The notes beneath the pieces are model-generated. The model ran no database searches and was not told the DNA's origin. It saw only the letters and a program-made list of their open reading frames with translations. DNA of 55,516 nucleotides from Bacteroidota bacterium (lineage in GTDB: Bacteria; Bacteroidota; Bacteroidia; Sphingobacteriales; Sphingobacteriaceae), in NCBI GenBank assembly GCA_013285685.1, contig JABDHD010000011.1, positions 1 through 55,516 of the forward strand. The letters run 5' to 3'. The translations under genes were made by a program, and so were the position numbers. Shown here piece by piece: positions 7,640 through 17,641 of the stretch; within the stretch, counting starts at the first letter, position 1; each line of letters opens with the position of its first letter.

Positions 7640-10600
7640 CTACTCTGACCGAAGGCTCCTCACCGGGTTCACAATAGCTGCTTTAATGGTCTGAAAACTG
7701 GAGGCTATGAAAGCGATCAGCAACATACCCACCCCGCTCGTTGCAAAAATCCACCAGCTGATGCTGGTCTTATCTGCATAGCTTTCCATCCATTTGTTCA
7801 TGGCCAGCCAGGCCAGCGGCGTGACGATGATGAAGGCCAGCAGGATAAGCAATACCAATTCCCTGGATAGCAATGCTACTATTTGCGATACCGATGCACC
7901 CAGTACTTTACGAATTCCAACCTCTTTAGTACGCTGGCCAGTAGTGTAAATAGCTAAACCTAATAACCCCAGGCAGCTGATCAATATCGAAAGCCCGGTG
8001 GCCCAGGTTAACAATATGGATGTTTGCTCCTCCCGCCCGTAATATTGCTCGATGGATTTATCGAAAAACTGGTAGTTAAAATCATCGTCGGGGTAGTTTT
8101 CCTTCCAAACCTTACCCATAGCCGCAATGGTTTTCTGCCAGTCGCCGGCGGCGGTTTCGGGTTTTAAGGCAACATTTACAGCGCCGGTTTGCAGGCCGGC
8201 TTTATTACCAGCCGCCAGGAGCATCATGGGCGTTATCGGCGACTGCATCGAATGTTCATAAAAGTCGCCGGTCACACCTACTATACGCTTGTAATAGAGG
8301 ATCTTCCCAACCGCGTCAGACGGGTTTGTAAAGCCAAGTGTTTTGGCATACTTATCATTAATTAACAGGCCTGTCGTGGTATCGCCGGCCTGGATATTAC
8401 GGCCGGCAAGTATTTTAATGTGGTACAATTTCGTATAATTTTCATCGCCAAATTTTAGCTCAACGGATGTAGTTATTTCCTTTTTCCCATCCCTGTAGGT
8501 TACGTTGGTGGTGTTGGTGACTTCGGTCGGACTATTGGGGTCGGCAGACGGCGGCGCAAGGCCCAGGCTCACCATTTCGATACCAGGCAATTCGCGCAAT
8601 TGGTTTGCAAGGGTTTGGTTAATGGCGCCCGTGGTGTGTTTAAACGGAGCTATGATGAATACAATCGCGTTCTTTTTAAAACCCAGGTCCTTATGCAAGG
8701 CATAGTAAATTTGCTTGCTCACCAGCATCGTAGCCATTATGAAAAACTGGGCTATCACAAACTGCGATACGGTGAGCGATTTGCGCAGCCAGGCATTCCT
8801 GGTTTTGTGATTATTGCTTTGTGCCTGGTTTTTAAGCACCAAAACCGGTTTATAGCCCGAAAGCAGCAGCGCCGGGTAAAAACCGGATAAAACGCTGACG
8901 ACCAATGTCAATAGAAGCAGGAACAGGAAAATGCCGGGTTGATGGATAAAATCAGCCGTAACACCAGGGGCTATAAAATCTGAAAACAGGTTTAAAATCA
9001 CAGGGGTTAAACAGATCGAGACAATTACCGCAAAAAGAGTGATCAGGAACGTTTCGCTTAAAAACTGCACCACCAATTGTATGCGGGTGCTGCCCATGGT
9101 TTTGCGGATGCCTATCTCTTTGGCCCGTTGTGTGGCCTGTGCCGTGGATAAATTGATAAAATTGATGCAACCTAAAATCAGAAGGAAACCCGCAACCACC
9201 AGCAGCAGGTATGCCCGGGTTTTACTGGCGGCTGAGCTGAACTCAAAAGTGCCGTAAACCTGGTCGAAATGGAGATCGCTGAGCGGTTGAACGGTATAGG
9301 TTGTTGAATTTCCGTTTTTCAGATCATCAGGACTTTGCGGGTTGTTTTTTTTGTATAGCGCATTTATCTGCGCTTGTATGCTTGCTGCCGAAACACCGGG
9401 GCCCAACTCGATAAACACCTCGGACGCGCCATTGGTGCTTCCCCAATTATTCAGCTGAACAGTCATTGCCAGGCTGGTTTTTGGTTTAACCGAACTGAAG
9501 GAAATAAGATCGTGGAACGAAAAATCGGTATTACCTTTGATGGTTTCAACGATGCCCGATACCGTTGTTTTCAACGTATCGTAAATGACCGTTTTACCGA
9601 GCATCTGTACGTAAGTGAGCGATGGAAAATACAGCTTAGCCCTTTCGGAGGTAAGCACTACATGGTAAGGATCAATCAACGCCGTTGCGCTTGAACCCGC
9701 AAGCCATTTATATGGTATGAGTTTAAAATAGTTTTGGTCGGCCAGGGTGATTTGATCCTGGGACTTAAACTTTACCGGTTCGTTGTGCTTGTTTAATACG
9801 GTAACATCGGGACTTAAGGTAAACAAAGGCGCCACGATATCGACGCCGGTGACGGTACTTTTTATACCAGCGGCCAACGGAGCGACAACGCCATGGGCAT
9901 GGGCTTCGTTGCCCTGGAATTTGAAATTGGTCACCACACGGAATATGCGATCGTTGTCTTTCTCAAATTTGTCGAATGTAAAATCGTAGTTTACAATTAA
10001 GTAGATAACCAGCGATGCGCTTATACCTATAGAAAGCCCTACGATATTGATGAAGGTAAAAACCTTGCGCTTCCGGAAGCTGCGAAAGGCGATCTTTAAA
10101 TAATTGCGAAACATAGCATTATAATTTAATTTTTCGTTCGACCACTTTGGAGTGGCTTTGTGAGACGAAATTATCGCTGCAAACTGGGTATGATGCGTCA
10201 AATTATAAGATGGGCGCTCTTTTTTCAGCTCACTTTTATATTCTGCCGCGCTTTTCCCGGTCATTTGCCGGAATGCCCGGTTAAAAGTGGATTTGGAGTT
10301 AAATCCCGATTCAAATGCAATGCCCAGCAGGGTGATATGATCATAAACAGGGTCCTGCATTTTACGGGCCGCCTCCGCAACCCGAAATTCGTTAATGAAA
10401 TCATTGAAGCTTTTTTTGAGTACTTTATTGATTATCCTGGATAATTCATGGGTAGTGAGCTCAAGCTTTTCAGCAAGTGAAACTAAACTTAGTTCAGGGT
10501 CCTGGTAGTAGCTGCCGGTTTGCACAGCTTTTTTTAGCCACGCACCCATTTGCTTCATTTCTGCTGGAAGCGGTGGTTTTAAAGATGGAGCCGGGGCCAC

Positions 10601-11341
10601 CGGCACGCCGGCCTCCGGCCTTAAAAAAGCGGTGGCCGCTATCCAAATGGCCATTATTGCTAAAAGCAGGTATAAAGGATAATAAGCATGGATGCCTAGC
10701 TGGTTATGATAGTAAAAATAATCGACCGCTTTAAAAGGTATCCACAAGAACCATAACAGGTCGAAACCTATCAGTAAGCGGTTCAGCCACCGTAGTTCGT
10801 ACCTGTACCGGTCGCCCCAATTAAATTTTAACCGCCGGTAATAGCGCTCGATCAGCCGGTGAGCCAGGTAAAGGTAAATGATGACGGAAACAAACGCCAG
10901 CAATTGCAATACCGGGTTCAGTTGCCGAAAGGCCGGTGTTTGATAGGTAGCTGCGCCGGTTTTTATACTGTCCCCAACCTCCCGGGCCTGAGCGCCCAGT
11001 TCCAGCAGCAATGGGCTGAAATGCAGTATATCCTTAAACCGGAATTTATATTCCGGCCGGGTTATTTTAAGCACATAAAAATAGAGCAGGGGGCCAAGCG
11101 CGAGCGAAAATTGCAGCGGCAGCTGGCTCCAATGGGGAAAATAAGCGTCAAGACCAATGTCCCTACCCAATACACCAAGCAGCCACAGTACCATTATAAC
11201 CAAGGCTAAACTTAAAAAGCGGTTTGCAGCCTGGTTGGTCTTTTTGGTGAACCATAAAAAAACGGCAATAGTGAGGCCAATAAATATTGCCCCCAGGAAG
11301 GCCAGGTCATAAAAGGTGATATGAAAAGTATATGTGTTCAA
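7640..11341 (-). CDS. P2: 7-TM / AraC DNA-binding / FtsX-MacB permease fusion
   Basis: A 1233-aa protein with the same plan as P1: seven helices (1-~240), AraC HTH (~262-375, with LVSLAEKLELTTHELSR and LLGIAFESGFNSKSTFNRAF), linker, then Met410 (MFRNYLKIAFRSFRKRKVF) opening a complete permease with two periplasmic caps and FtsX helices (RAKEIGIRKTMGSTRIQ, later EVGIRKVLGAS) and terminal SLRSE. The start is TTG at 11341; an in-frame TGA lies four codons upstream, so no longer form exists, and the next Met is well inside the membrane module. The permease belongs to a different subfamily from P1 (IYLIVNYDFTFDKFEKDNDRIF after the first helix), although the N-terminal modules are close. No ATPase is adjacent. 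Likely a membrane-tethered regulator and transporter in one chain (inference). Confidence 0.85.
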   Translation of the reverse strand: MNTYTFHITFYDLAFLGAIFIGLTIAVFLWFTKKTNQAANRFLSLALVIMVLWLLGVLGRDIGLDAYFPHWSQLPLQFSLALGPLLYFYVLKITRPEYKFRFKDILHFSPLLLELGAQAREVGDSIKTGAATYQTPAFRQLNPVLQLLAFVSVIIYLYLAHRLIERYYRRLKFNWGDRYRYELRWLNRLLIGFDLLWFLWIPFKAVDYFYYHNQLGIHAYYPLYLLLAIMAIWIAATAFLRPEAGVPVAPAPSLKPPLPAEMKQMGAWLKKAVQTGSYYQDPELSLVSLAEKLELTTHELSRIINKVLKKSFNDFINEFRVAEAARKMQDPVYDHITLLGIAFESGFNSKSTFNRAFRQMTGKSAAEYKSELKKERPSYNLTHHTQFAAIISSHKATPKWSNEKLNYNAMFRNYLKIAFRSFRKRKVFTFINIVGLSIGISASLVIYLIVNYDFTFDKFEKDNDRIFRVVTNFKFQGNEAHAHGVVAPLAAGIKSTVTGVDIVAPLFTLSPDVTVLNKHNEPVKFKSQDQITLADQNYFKLIPYKWLAGSSATALIDPYHVVLTSERAKLYFPSLTYVQMLGKTVIYDTLKTTVSGIVETIKGNTDFSFHDLISFSSVKPKTSLAMTVQLNNWGSTNGASEVFIELGPGVSAASIQAQINALYKKNNPQSPDDLKNGNSTTYTVQPLSDLHFDQVYGTFEFSSAASKTRAYLLLVVAGFLLILGCINFINLSTAQATQRAKEIGIRKTMGSTRIQLVVQFLSETFLITLFAVIVSICLTPVILNLFSDFIAPGVTADFIHQPGIFLFLLLLTLVVSVLSGFYPALLLSGYKPVLVLKNQAQSNNHKTRNAWLRKSLTVSQFVIAQFFIMATMLVSKQIYYALHKDLGFKKNAIVFIIAPFKHTTGAINQTLANQLRELPGIEMVSLGLAPPSADPNSPTEVTNTTNVTYRDGKKEITTSVELKFGDENYTKLYHIKILAGRNIQAGDTTTGLLINDKYAKTLGFTNPSDAVGKILYYKRIVGVTGDFYEHSMQSPITPMMLLAAGNKAGLQTGAVNVALKPETAAGDWQKTIAAMGKVWKENYPDDDFNYQFFDKSIEQYYGREEQTSILLTWATGLSILISCLGLLGLAIYTTGQRTKEVGIRKVLGASVSQIVALLSRELVLLILLAFIIVTPLAWLAMNKWMESYADKTSISWWIFATSGVGMLLIAFIASSFQTIKAAIVNPVRSLRSE

Positions 11342-11429
11342 TTGAAGAATTCAGCTCAATAGCTATTCCAAATCTATAAAACGTTAACATATAAAAAGTT
11401 AACAGGCAGGTTGAACAAGCAAGTGTACC

Positions 11430-11457
11430 AAAACCGAACGAATCAATGCCCGGTTTC
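11430..11457 (-). promoter_or_regulatory. Inverted-repeat operator candidate upstream of P2
   Basis: Arms AAAACCGAAC (11430-11439) and GCCCGGTTTC (11448-11457), 8-bp spacer, 7 of 10 positions paired, the weakest of the five. Nearest edge 89 nt from the TTG start. A sequence matching the Bacteroidota -7 consensus TAnnTTTG (TAGATTTG, minus strand) lies at 11369-11376, 28 nt from the start. Confidence 0.5.
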
Positions 11458-11472
11458 GGAATACATTTTGGG

Positions 11473-11553
11473 TTAGTGATCAGGTTAGTTTTTGTTAAAC
11501 TTCAGAAAGTGCAAGAGACATTTTTCAACTAATCTCTAACCTCTGATCACTAA
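11473..11553. repeat. Inverted repeat downstream of P3
   Basis: TTAGTGATCAG-GTTAG (11473-11488) pairs with CTAAC-CT-CTGATCACTAA (11536-11553), with about 47 bp between the arms. It begins 3 bp beyond the P3 stop codon, so it could act as a 3'-end or bidirectional barrier between P3 and the P2 promoter region. There is no U-tract, so a classical terminator is doubtful. Confidence 0.65.
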
Positions 11554-11556
11554 TCG

Positions 11557-14500
11557 CTACTCGCTCCTCAAACTATCTGCCGGATTGGCCAATGCTGCCT
11601 TAACAGACTGAAAGCTTACAGTTATTATTGCGATGAAAATTGCGGTTACGCCGGCGGCAAAAAACATCCAACAGCTTATATCAACGCGGTAAGCAAAGGT
11701 CTGCAGCCATTTTTGCACCATCCACCAGGTAAAAGGCGTAATGATGAACACAGATAAAAGTACCAGGTAGATGAAATCTCTGCTTAACATGGCGGTGAGC
11801 TGGAGTACGCTGGCGCCCAATACTTTTCGTACGCCGATCTCTTTTGTGCGTTGCCGGGTAAAGAAAGCAGTAAGCGCAAATAATCCCATCACGGAAATCA
11901 TGATGGCGACGAGTCCGAAAAATGTAATGATCTTTTCCAGCCGTACGTAGGAAATAAACAATTGCTCAAAGTTCTGGTCGACAAAAGAATAACGGAGCGG
12001 GAAGGCCGGTTCTATCTTTTTCCAGGCTTTCGTAATGCCGGCAATAGATTGCTGCGCATGCCTGCTATCCAATTTAACCACGATAGCGCCGCCCGACTGG
12101 AACATACAAGCCTGGTTGCCGATAGTGAATACTTCGGGTTGTACCTCGCTTTCAAATCCCCGGACATTAAAATCTTTGACGACACCTACAATTCGGATGG
12201 GTATACTGTCACAGCCAGGGAAAGTAATGTTCCCTCCGACAGGATCGGGCAGACCCAATTTTTTGGCGGCCGACTCGTTGATAATCGCTGTACGTGTTTG
12301 CTGATCCTGCACGTCGTTGGTAAAAAGCCGTCCCTTTTTTAAAGGCACCCGGAGCGTTTTGAAATAATCGGTGCTGACTTTAACCGACGACATGCGGTAG
12401 GTTTTTCCGTTGTTTTCGAAGGGAAACGTGGACGTGTCGGCGAACAAATTATCGCCCGGTACTTTGGTTGTTTTAGCTACGCTGACTACGCCTGGTACCG
12501 AAAGCAGCATGTTCCTGGCATTATCAAAGCCGTTTTCGCGGGTCTCCTGCCGGGTTTCTATGCGTATCAGCTGTTCGCCCGAAAAACCTTTGTCTTTAGT
12601 TTGCATAAAGCTCATCTGGCTTTTGATGGCGATGATGCCGGTAATAAAAAACACCGATACCATAAACTGCACCACGATGAGGCTATTGCGGAATAATGTT
12701 CCTTTTTTACCTGTGGAGTAATCGCCTTTTAACACTTTGGCAGCGTTGAATTTGGACAAGTAAACTGATGGATATAATCCTGAAAGCAGGATGATGCCCA
12801 GTAAACAACCCGCTAATTGCAGTACTACACGCAACATTTCATGCTGTTGCAGGAACCCCAGGCTGATATTGAAAGAATTGTTGATATAGGGCAGCGCTAC
12901 AGCAAGCAGAATGATCGCGATAACTAAACTCACCAGGCATTGCATTGCGGTTTCGCACATAAATTGAAGGATGAGCTGTTTCCGGCCCGAACCCATTACT
13001 TTACGTATCCCAACCTCCCTCGCCCGGCTGATGGATTTGGCGATAGCCAGGTTGCTGAAATTAATGGCCCCGGCCAGCAAAAGCAGCACCGCTAAGATGA
13101 GCAAAATGGTTACCGTGGAAAAATTGCTGCTCCCATGCTTCGGGAAATTATGCAGACGCGGCACCTGGTCAACAAACAGGTTGGTCTTGGGACCGGCTTT
13201 TGTATAACTTTCGAAAGACACTCCGGCATGTTTCAACCGCTCATTATAATACAGCCGGTTGATCGCTGTTTCAATAGTGGCATCGGTTTCCGGTTGTTTT
13301 AGTTTGATATAGGTTTGGTAAGAATAGTTGTCCCAGGTATTATTGTGTCGGCCGAAGGGATCGTGCGTCAGCATGCCAACCGGCAAATGTGTGGCCCCTG
13401 GCTGATCCTCCAGTACACCCGTCACCACCAGGTCCGCACGGTCGTTGAGCTTTATCGTTTTACCGATAGGGTCTTCGTTGCCAAATAGTTTACGGCTCAG
13501 GTCCCTGGTCAGTATGGCCGTTTTGGGTGCGTTCAGCGCGGTAACCGCATCGCCGGCTGCCAGTTTATAAGGAAAAACCTTTAAGAAATTCGAGTCGACC
13601 GAAACGATGTTTTTCTGATAGAATTTATTTTCACCTGCCGCAACCAGGGATTCATTGTCCCCATGTGACTGCAGCATCGTAGCGGCTTCGGCATCCGGAT
13701 ACTTTTGCGCCAGGAACCCGGCCAGTGGTGCAGGCGTGGTGTTCAAAAAGTCTTCCTGTTCATGTAATGAAACATGGTAGACCTTATTCAGTTCAGGGCT
13801 CCACTTGTCGTAGCTCAATTCATAGTTCATGTACAGCAGGATAACGATAAAGCTGCACAAACCGGCTGCCAGGCCGATCATGTTAATAGAACTGTAGGAG
13901 ATGCTGCGCACAGTATTGCGCCAGGCGATTTTCAGGTAATTGCGAAACATAGCATTGTAATTTAATTGTTCATGAGACCATATAGGGATTTCAGGAACTA
14001 AAATTATCCGTCTCGTTCGGGACTGAGGTTGCAAATGATAAGTTGAAACCTCTTTTTCGAGTTCGCGCTTATATTCTGCGGGGGTTTTCCCCGTCAATTG
14101 TTTGAAGGCCCTGATGAAAGTGGCTTTGGAGTTAAATCCGGCATCGAATGCCATACCCAATAAGGTTATCCGGTCGTAGGCCGTGTCCTGCATTTTATCG
14201 GCCACATCCCGAACCCGGTATTCATTGATGAAATCATTGAAGCTTTTTTTGAGCGCGGTATTGATGATCCGGGATAGTTCATGGGTAGTCAGCTCAAGTT
14301 TTTCCGCAAGTGAAACTAAGCTTAGTTCCGGGTCCTGGTGATACAAGTTGGCTCGCATTACTTTTTTTAGCCACGCACCTTTTTGCTTCAATTCTCCGGG
14401 TGGTGATGGTTTGAACAATTGAGGCATCGCGGCGGGCGGGCCGGTCCCGGCTCGCGAATGGGCCGTGGCCGCTATCCAAATAGCCATTAAAGCTAAAAGG

Positions 14501-15174
14501 AGATATAAAAGATAATAACTATGCTGGCCTGGTCGGTCATGACCGGGAAAAAACCCTATCACTGTAAGGGGGATCCACAAGAGCCATAGTAAGCCAAAAC
14601 CTAAAAGTAAATTTTGCAGCCAAAGGAATTGGCGCCGGTACCGGTCACCCCTGCTAAACTTAAGTCGTTGATAAAAATCTTGTATCAACCGGTACGACCA
14701 ATATAAATATAAGGCGACCGAAATAGACGCCAGTAATTGCAATACCGGGTTCAGTTGCTCAAAGGCCGGCGTTTGATAAGTGGCCGCGCCGGTTTTTATG
14801 CTATCCCTAACTTCCCATACCTGGGCGCCCAATTGCAGCAGCAAGGGACTAAAATGCAGCCGATCCTTATATCGGAATTTATATTCCGGCCGGGTTATTT
14901 TAAGCACATACAAATAGATCAGTGGACCTAAGGCCAGCGAAAATTGCAGCGGCAGCTGGCTCCAGTGCGGAAAGTCTGCCTTCAGTCGGATATCGATGCC
15001 CACTATCCAAACCATCCGCAAAACGATGGTTAACAGGGCTAAGCCAAGCAAGCGGTTGGCGGTCCTGTTAGCGCTTGTGGTAAACCATAACAGCAGCGTA
15101 AAATTCAGCCCTATAAAGATCGTTCCCAGGAAAGCCAGGTCATAAGGGGTGATATGGAAAGTGTATGTATTCAC
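11557..15174 (-). CDS. P3: 7-TM / AraC DNA-binding / FtsX-MacB permease fusion
   Basis: A 1205-aa protein counted from GTG at 15174, the codon that aligns with the starts of P1, P2, P4 and P5. An ATG ten codons upstream (15204) is possible. Seven N-terminal helices, AraC HTH (LVSLAEKLELTTHELSR, LLGMAFDAGFNSKATFIRAF, TGKTPAEYK), a linker that has drifted most (VPEIPIWSHEQLN instead of TTPKWSSEKLN), then Met409 (MFRNYLKIAWRNTVRS) and a full permease with two caps, RAREVGIRKVMGSGRKQ, EIGVRKVLGAS and terminal SLRSE. The permease cap resembles the subfamily beginning LYMNYELSYDKWSPELNKVYHV. It sits between P2 and the M1 peptidase, each with its own likely promoter. Function as for P1 is inferred from architecture only. 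Confidence 0.85.
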   Translation of the reverse strand: MNTYTFHITPYDLAFLGTIFIGLNFTLLLWFTTSANRTANRLLGLALLTIVLRMVWIVGIDIRLKADFPHWSQLPLQFSLALGPLIYLYVLKITRPEYKFRYKDRLHFSPLLLQLGAQVWEVRDSIKTGAATYQTPAFEQLNPVLQLLASISVALYLYWSYRLIQDFYQRLKFSRGDRYRRQFLWLQNLLLGFGLLWLLWIPLTVIGFFPGHDRPGQHSYYLLYLLLALMAIWIAATAHSRAGTGPPAAMPQLFKPSPPGELKQKGAWLKKVMRANLYHQDPELSLVSLAEKLELTTHELSRIINTALKKSFNDFINEYRVRDVADKMQDTAYDRITLLGMAFDAGFNSKATFIRAFKQLTGKTPAEYKRELEKEVSTYHLQPQSRTRRIILVPEIPIWSHEQLNYNAMFRNYLKIAWRNTVRSISYSSINMIGLAAGLCSFIVILLYMNYELSYDKWSPELNKVYHVSLHEQEDFLNTTPAPLAGFLAQKYPDAEAATMLQSHGDNESLVAAGENKFYQKNIVSVDSNFLKVFPYKLAAGDAVTALNAPKTAILTRDLSRKLFGNEDPIGKTIKLNDRADLVVTGVLEDQPGATHLPVGMLTHDPFGRHNNTWDNYSYQTYIKLKQPETDATIETAINRLYYNERLKHAGVSFESYTKAGPKTNLFVDQVPRLHNFPKHGSSNFSTVTILLILAVLLLLAGAINFSNLAIAKSISRAREVGIRKVMGSGRKQLILQFMCETAMQCLVSLVIAIILLAVALPYINNSFNISLGFLQQHEMLRVVLQLAGCLLGIILLSGLYPSVYLSKFNAAKVLKGDYSTGKKGTLFRNSLIVVQFMVSVFFITGIIAIKSQMSFMQTKDKGFSGEQLIRIETRQETRENGFDNARNMLLSVPGVVSVAKTTKVPGDNLFADTSTFPFENNGKTYRMSSVKVSTDYFKTLRVPLKKGRLFTNDVQDQQTRTAIINESAAKKLGLPDPVGGNITFPGCDSIPIRIVGVVKDFNVRGFESEVQPEVFTIGNQACMFQSGGAIVVKLDSRHAQQSIAGITKAWKKIEPAFPLRYSFVDQNFEQLFISYVRLEKIITFFGLVAIMISVMGLFALTAFFTRQRTKEIGVRKVLGASVLQLTAMLSRDFIYLVLLSVFIITPFTWWMVQKWLQTFAYRVDISCWMFFAAGVTAIFIAIITVSFQSVKAALANPADSLRSE

Positions 15175-15261
15175 GTAAATTAGTCCCGTCAACTGCTGCT
15201 CCAAACTTATAAAATACTAATGGATAAGATGTTAACGATAAATTAAAATAAATGGTGTATC

Positions 15262-15289
15262 AAAACCGGACGAAGTAACGTCCGGTTTT
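15262..15289 (-). promoter_or_regulatory. Inverted-repeat operator candidate upstream of P3
   Basis: Perfect 10-bp arms AAAACCGGAC (15262-15271) and GTCCGGTTTT (15280-15289), 8-bp spacer, nearest edge 88 nt from the GTG start. Compared with P4 the arm position 8 has changed A to G and its partner T to C, so pairing is kept. A TAnnTTTG match (TAAGTTTG, minus strand) lies at 15202-15209. Confidence 0.75.
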
Positions 15290-15335
15290 GAAATAGCGGT
15301 TTGGAAAGGTTAGCAGGGTGCAGCGGCAAAAACCA

Positions 15336-15367
15336 AAAAGCCTCAAATCTTTCAACTTGAGGCTTTT
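15336..15367 (-). terminator. Intrinsic terminator of the M1 peptidase gene
   Basis: Perfect 11-bp stem AAAAGCCTCAA (15336-15346) / TTGAGGCTTTT (15357-15367) with a 10-nt loop. It lies 21 bp past the peptidase stop; on the minus strand the stem ends in TTTT followed by TTGG. It separates the peptidase from the P3 operator. Confidence 0.85.
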
Positions 15368-15388
15368 AAGTTTTACTGGTGATAACGT

Positions 15389-17254
15389 TTAGTTTGCCGT
15401 CCAGGTATTATTTTTTATATCGGCATCCATAAATACGCCGCCGTCCAGCGTTATCGATTTTACATCTTTTGATGTTTTAATGTTGACAGCAATGTTTTTC
15501 TGATCGTGCTCCCAAACGATGGGGGTTTGATGAAAGCTTTCGGTAGTACCGTCAGCATAGGTTACGTTCACATCGAAGGGAACTGCGAACCCGCCAATAT
15601 TCTTTATCGACAAAGCGTAGCCGCCCGATGCCTTTTCGGCTTTTTCAAGGCTCAGATCGATATAGGATGGGGTGAAAAACCAGTTATAAAAAAACCAGTC
15701 GAGGTCCTTGCCCGATCCTTTTTTCATCGAATAAAAATAGTCCCAGGGGATAGGGTGTTTCCCGTTCCAGTTGCTCATGTAAGTATGCAGGGCCTTTTTA
15801 AACAACTCATCGCCCAGCATATCTTTCAAAGCCAGGTAACTTAACGAAGGTTTGCCATAGGCGTTGTTACCGCCGCCAAAAGTAACTTCGGGCGAAGGCG
15901 TTATAATGGGGTTTTCCTTCTCGTGCGGACCGTGTATCCACCGGTCAACGCGAAACTTTTTATAAAATTCATCGGCCGATTGCTTGTCCCGTTCTGCCGT
16001 GCCGATCAGTAATTCGAATGTAGTTGCCCAGCCCTCGTCCATAAAGGCGTAGCGGCTCTCGTTGGTACCCATGTAAAATGGGAAGTAGGTGTGGGCTATC
16101 TCGTGGTCCTGCACCAGCTGCGCAAACACCAGGTCCTTTTCGTGGCTGTCATTTACCATCATCGGGTATTCCATATCGGCAAAACCCTGTACCGAAGTAG
16201 TTTTTGGGAACGGGTACGGCACTCCCGGCAAATTATGCGAAAACCAGTCCAAAGAATTTCGCGCAAATTGCACATAATGATGAAAATCATCCGACGCATC
16301 GGCGAACGCGGCCTGTACGGCAACACGGCGGTGTGTTTTATCGTCAACCACAACACTCGCGGCGTCCCAGTCGTAGTGATCGCTTACGGCCAGGGCCACA
16401 TCGGTAATGTTGGTGGCCGTCCATGTCCAGGTGTTGGTTGCATTTTGCGTGGTGATATTTTTATTGGCCAGGTCCTGCGCGGTAGCGATGTGTATGGTCG
16501 AGTCGCTCGTCATGGATTCCTGTAGTTTTTTTGCAAAACCGGGCTGCAAAACCTGGGTGGGGTTTCGCAGGGTGCCGGTGGCCCAAACCAGGTAGTTCTT
16601 GGGCACGGTTACATTCAGGGTATAATCATTAAAGTCGTTATAAAACTCCAGCGAGCCAGTATGCGGCTGCGTATCCCATCCTTTGTAATCGTCGTACACG
16701 GACACCCTTGGGTAAAAATAAGCCAGGTAGAAAGTGGTTGAATCGAGCACGCCGTCGCGGCCATGGGCTTTGGACAATAAGTAGTGCCAGGTAATGTTGA
16801 GTTTTAACGAGTCGTGCGGCATCAGCGGCGATTTCAGATCCACCATTTGGTTAGTGGTAATGGCCTTGTTGTTGTCCCAGTCGGTTTTTACGCCGTTGAT
16901 TTGCAGGTCGTCCACGTGTATGCCGGCGGTTGGGTCAGCGGCGCCGCCTCTCCCTGCGGCAAGGTGAACGTTTACAATCAATTTCATGTTCAGGCTACGC
17001 AGCGTATCCGGGCTGTTGTTAAAATAAGTTATTGCCTCAACGCCATTGATCGTGCGGTCAGGCGGCGCCATGGTTACCGAAATATTGTACCGTCCATGGT
17101 TTTCCCAGTAGTTTTTACCGGGTTTGCCATTGAGCGAGCGGGTGCCCTTGTCATAGGCTTGCTTAATCTCGGGCGGCATGGTCAGCGTTTGTGCATTGGC
17201 CGACAACAGGGCCAGCAAAAAAATGGCGGAAAGCGCAATGGATGATTTTAACAT
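15389..17254 (-). CDS. M1-family zinc metallopeptidase, secreted
   Basis: A 621-aa protein starting at the ATG at 17254, which gives a typical signal peptide (MLKSSIALSAIFLLALLSANAQ). An upstream in-frame start at 17314 would place 20 residues before it and is not preferred. The zinc site is complete: HEIAH at residues 384-388 followed 18 residues later by the Glu of DEGWATTFE. The exopeptidase loop reads GFADMEYP, a variant of GAMEN found in Bacteroidota M1 peptidases. It is likely a periplasmic or surface aminopeptidase acting on peptides from outside. It has its own terminator and is flanked upstream by dispersed repeats. Substrate preference cannot be read. Confidence 0.9.
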   Translation of the reverse strand: MLKSSIALSAIFLLALLSANAQTLTMPPEIKQAYDKGTRSLNGKPGKNYWENHGRYNISVTMAPPDRTINGVEAITYFNNSPDTLRSLNMKLIVNVHLAAGRGGAADPTAGIHVDDLQINGVKTDWDNNKAITTNQMVDLKSPLMPHDSLKLNITWHYLLSKAHGRDGVLDSTTFYLAYFYPRVSVYDDYKGWDTQPHTGSLEFYNDFNDYTLNVTVPKNYLVWATGTLRNPTQVLQPGFAKKLQESMTSDSTIHIATAQDLANKNITTQNATNTWTWTATNITDVALAVSDHYDWDAASVVVDDKTHRRVAVQAAFADASDDFHHYVQFARNSLDWFSHNLPGVPYPFPKTTSVQGFADMEYPMMVNDSHEKDLVFAQLVQDHEIAHTYFPFYMGTNESRYAFMDEGWATTFELLIGTAERDKQSADEFYKKFRVDRWIHGPHEKENPIITPSPEVTFGGGNNAYGKPSLSYLALKDMLGDELFKKALHTYMSNWNGKHPIPWDYFYSMKKGSGKDLDWFFYNWFFTPSYIDLSLEKAEKASGGYALSIKNIGGFAVPFDVNVTYADGTTESFHQTPIVWEHDQKNIAVNIKTSKDVKSITLDGGVFMDADIKNNTWTAN

Positions 17255-17405
17255 ACGTATCGTTTTGAAGTAAAATGCAGATTTTATAACCGCTAAGTTA
17301 GAGAAATACCCCATATGTGCATAGCTTGCGCTAAATGCTGTTCAAATTTTTTTTGACTTCGGACGACTATGCAGGTGGCCGGCGACTACCAAACACAAAA
17401 AAACT

Positions 17406-17586
17406 CAAAGCGTTCCACTTTTTCTCACGGAACGTGTGGAACATTGTGAAACATACTCATTATCAGCGTGTTTCATATTTTAATAAATCATCGGATTTAG
17501 CTAAGTGACTGATAATCAACATAAATGCAAATGCGTTTTTTGATCAAAATTGATGGATCGATTGATAATCAGCATGTTCCACTTTT
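17406..17586. repeat. Dispersed ~180-bp repeat, copy 2 (TGATAATCA family)
   Basis: Counterpart of 7266-7446 in the same orientation: CAAAGCGTTCCACTTTTTC, GTGTGGAACATTGTGAAACA, CTGATAATCAACATAAATG in the middle, and ATTGATAATCAGCATGTTCC plus ACTTTT at the end. Both copies lie 140-155 bp upstream of a minus-strand gene start (here the M1 peptidase), so a promoter or transcript-leader role is possible alongside a mobile origin. Confidence 0.75.
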
Positions 17587-17641
17587 GAGGCACTTTCAAA
17601 GTTGGTGATTTTTGATGATTTTGCGGGATTTGGCCCGGTTT

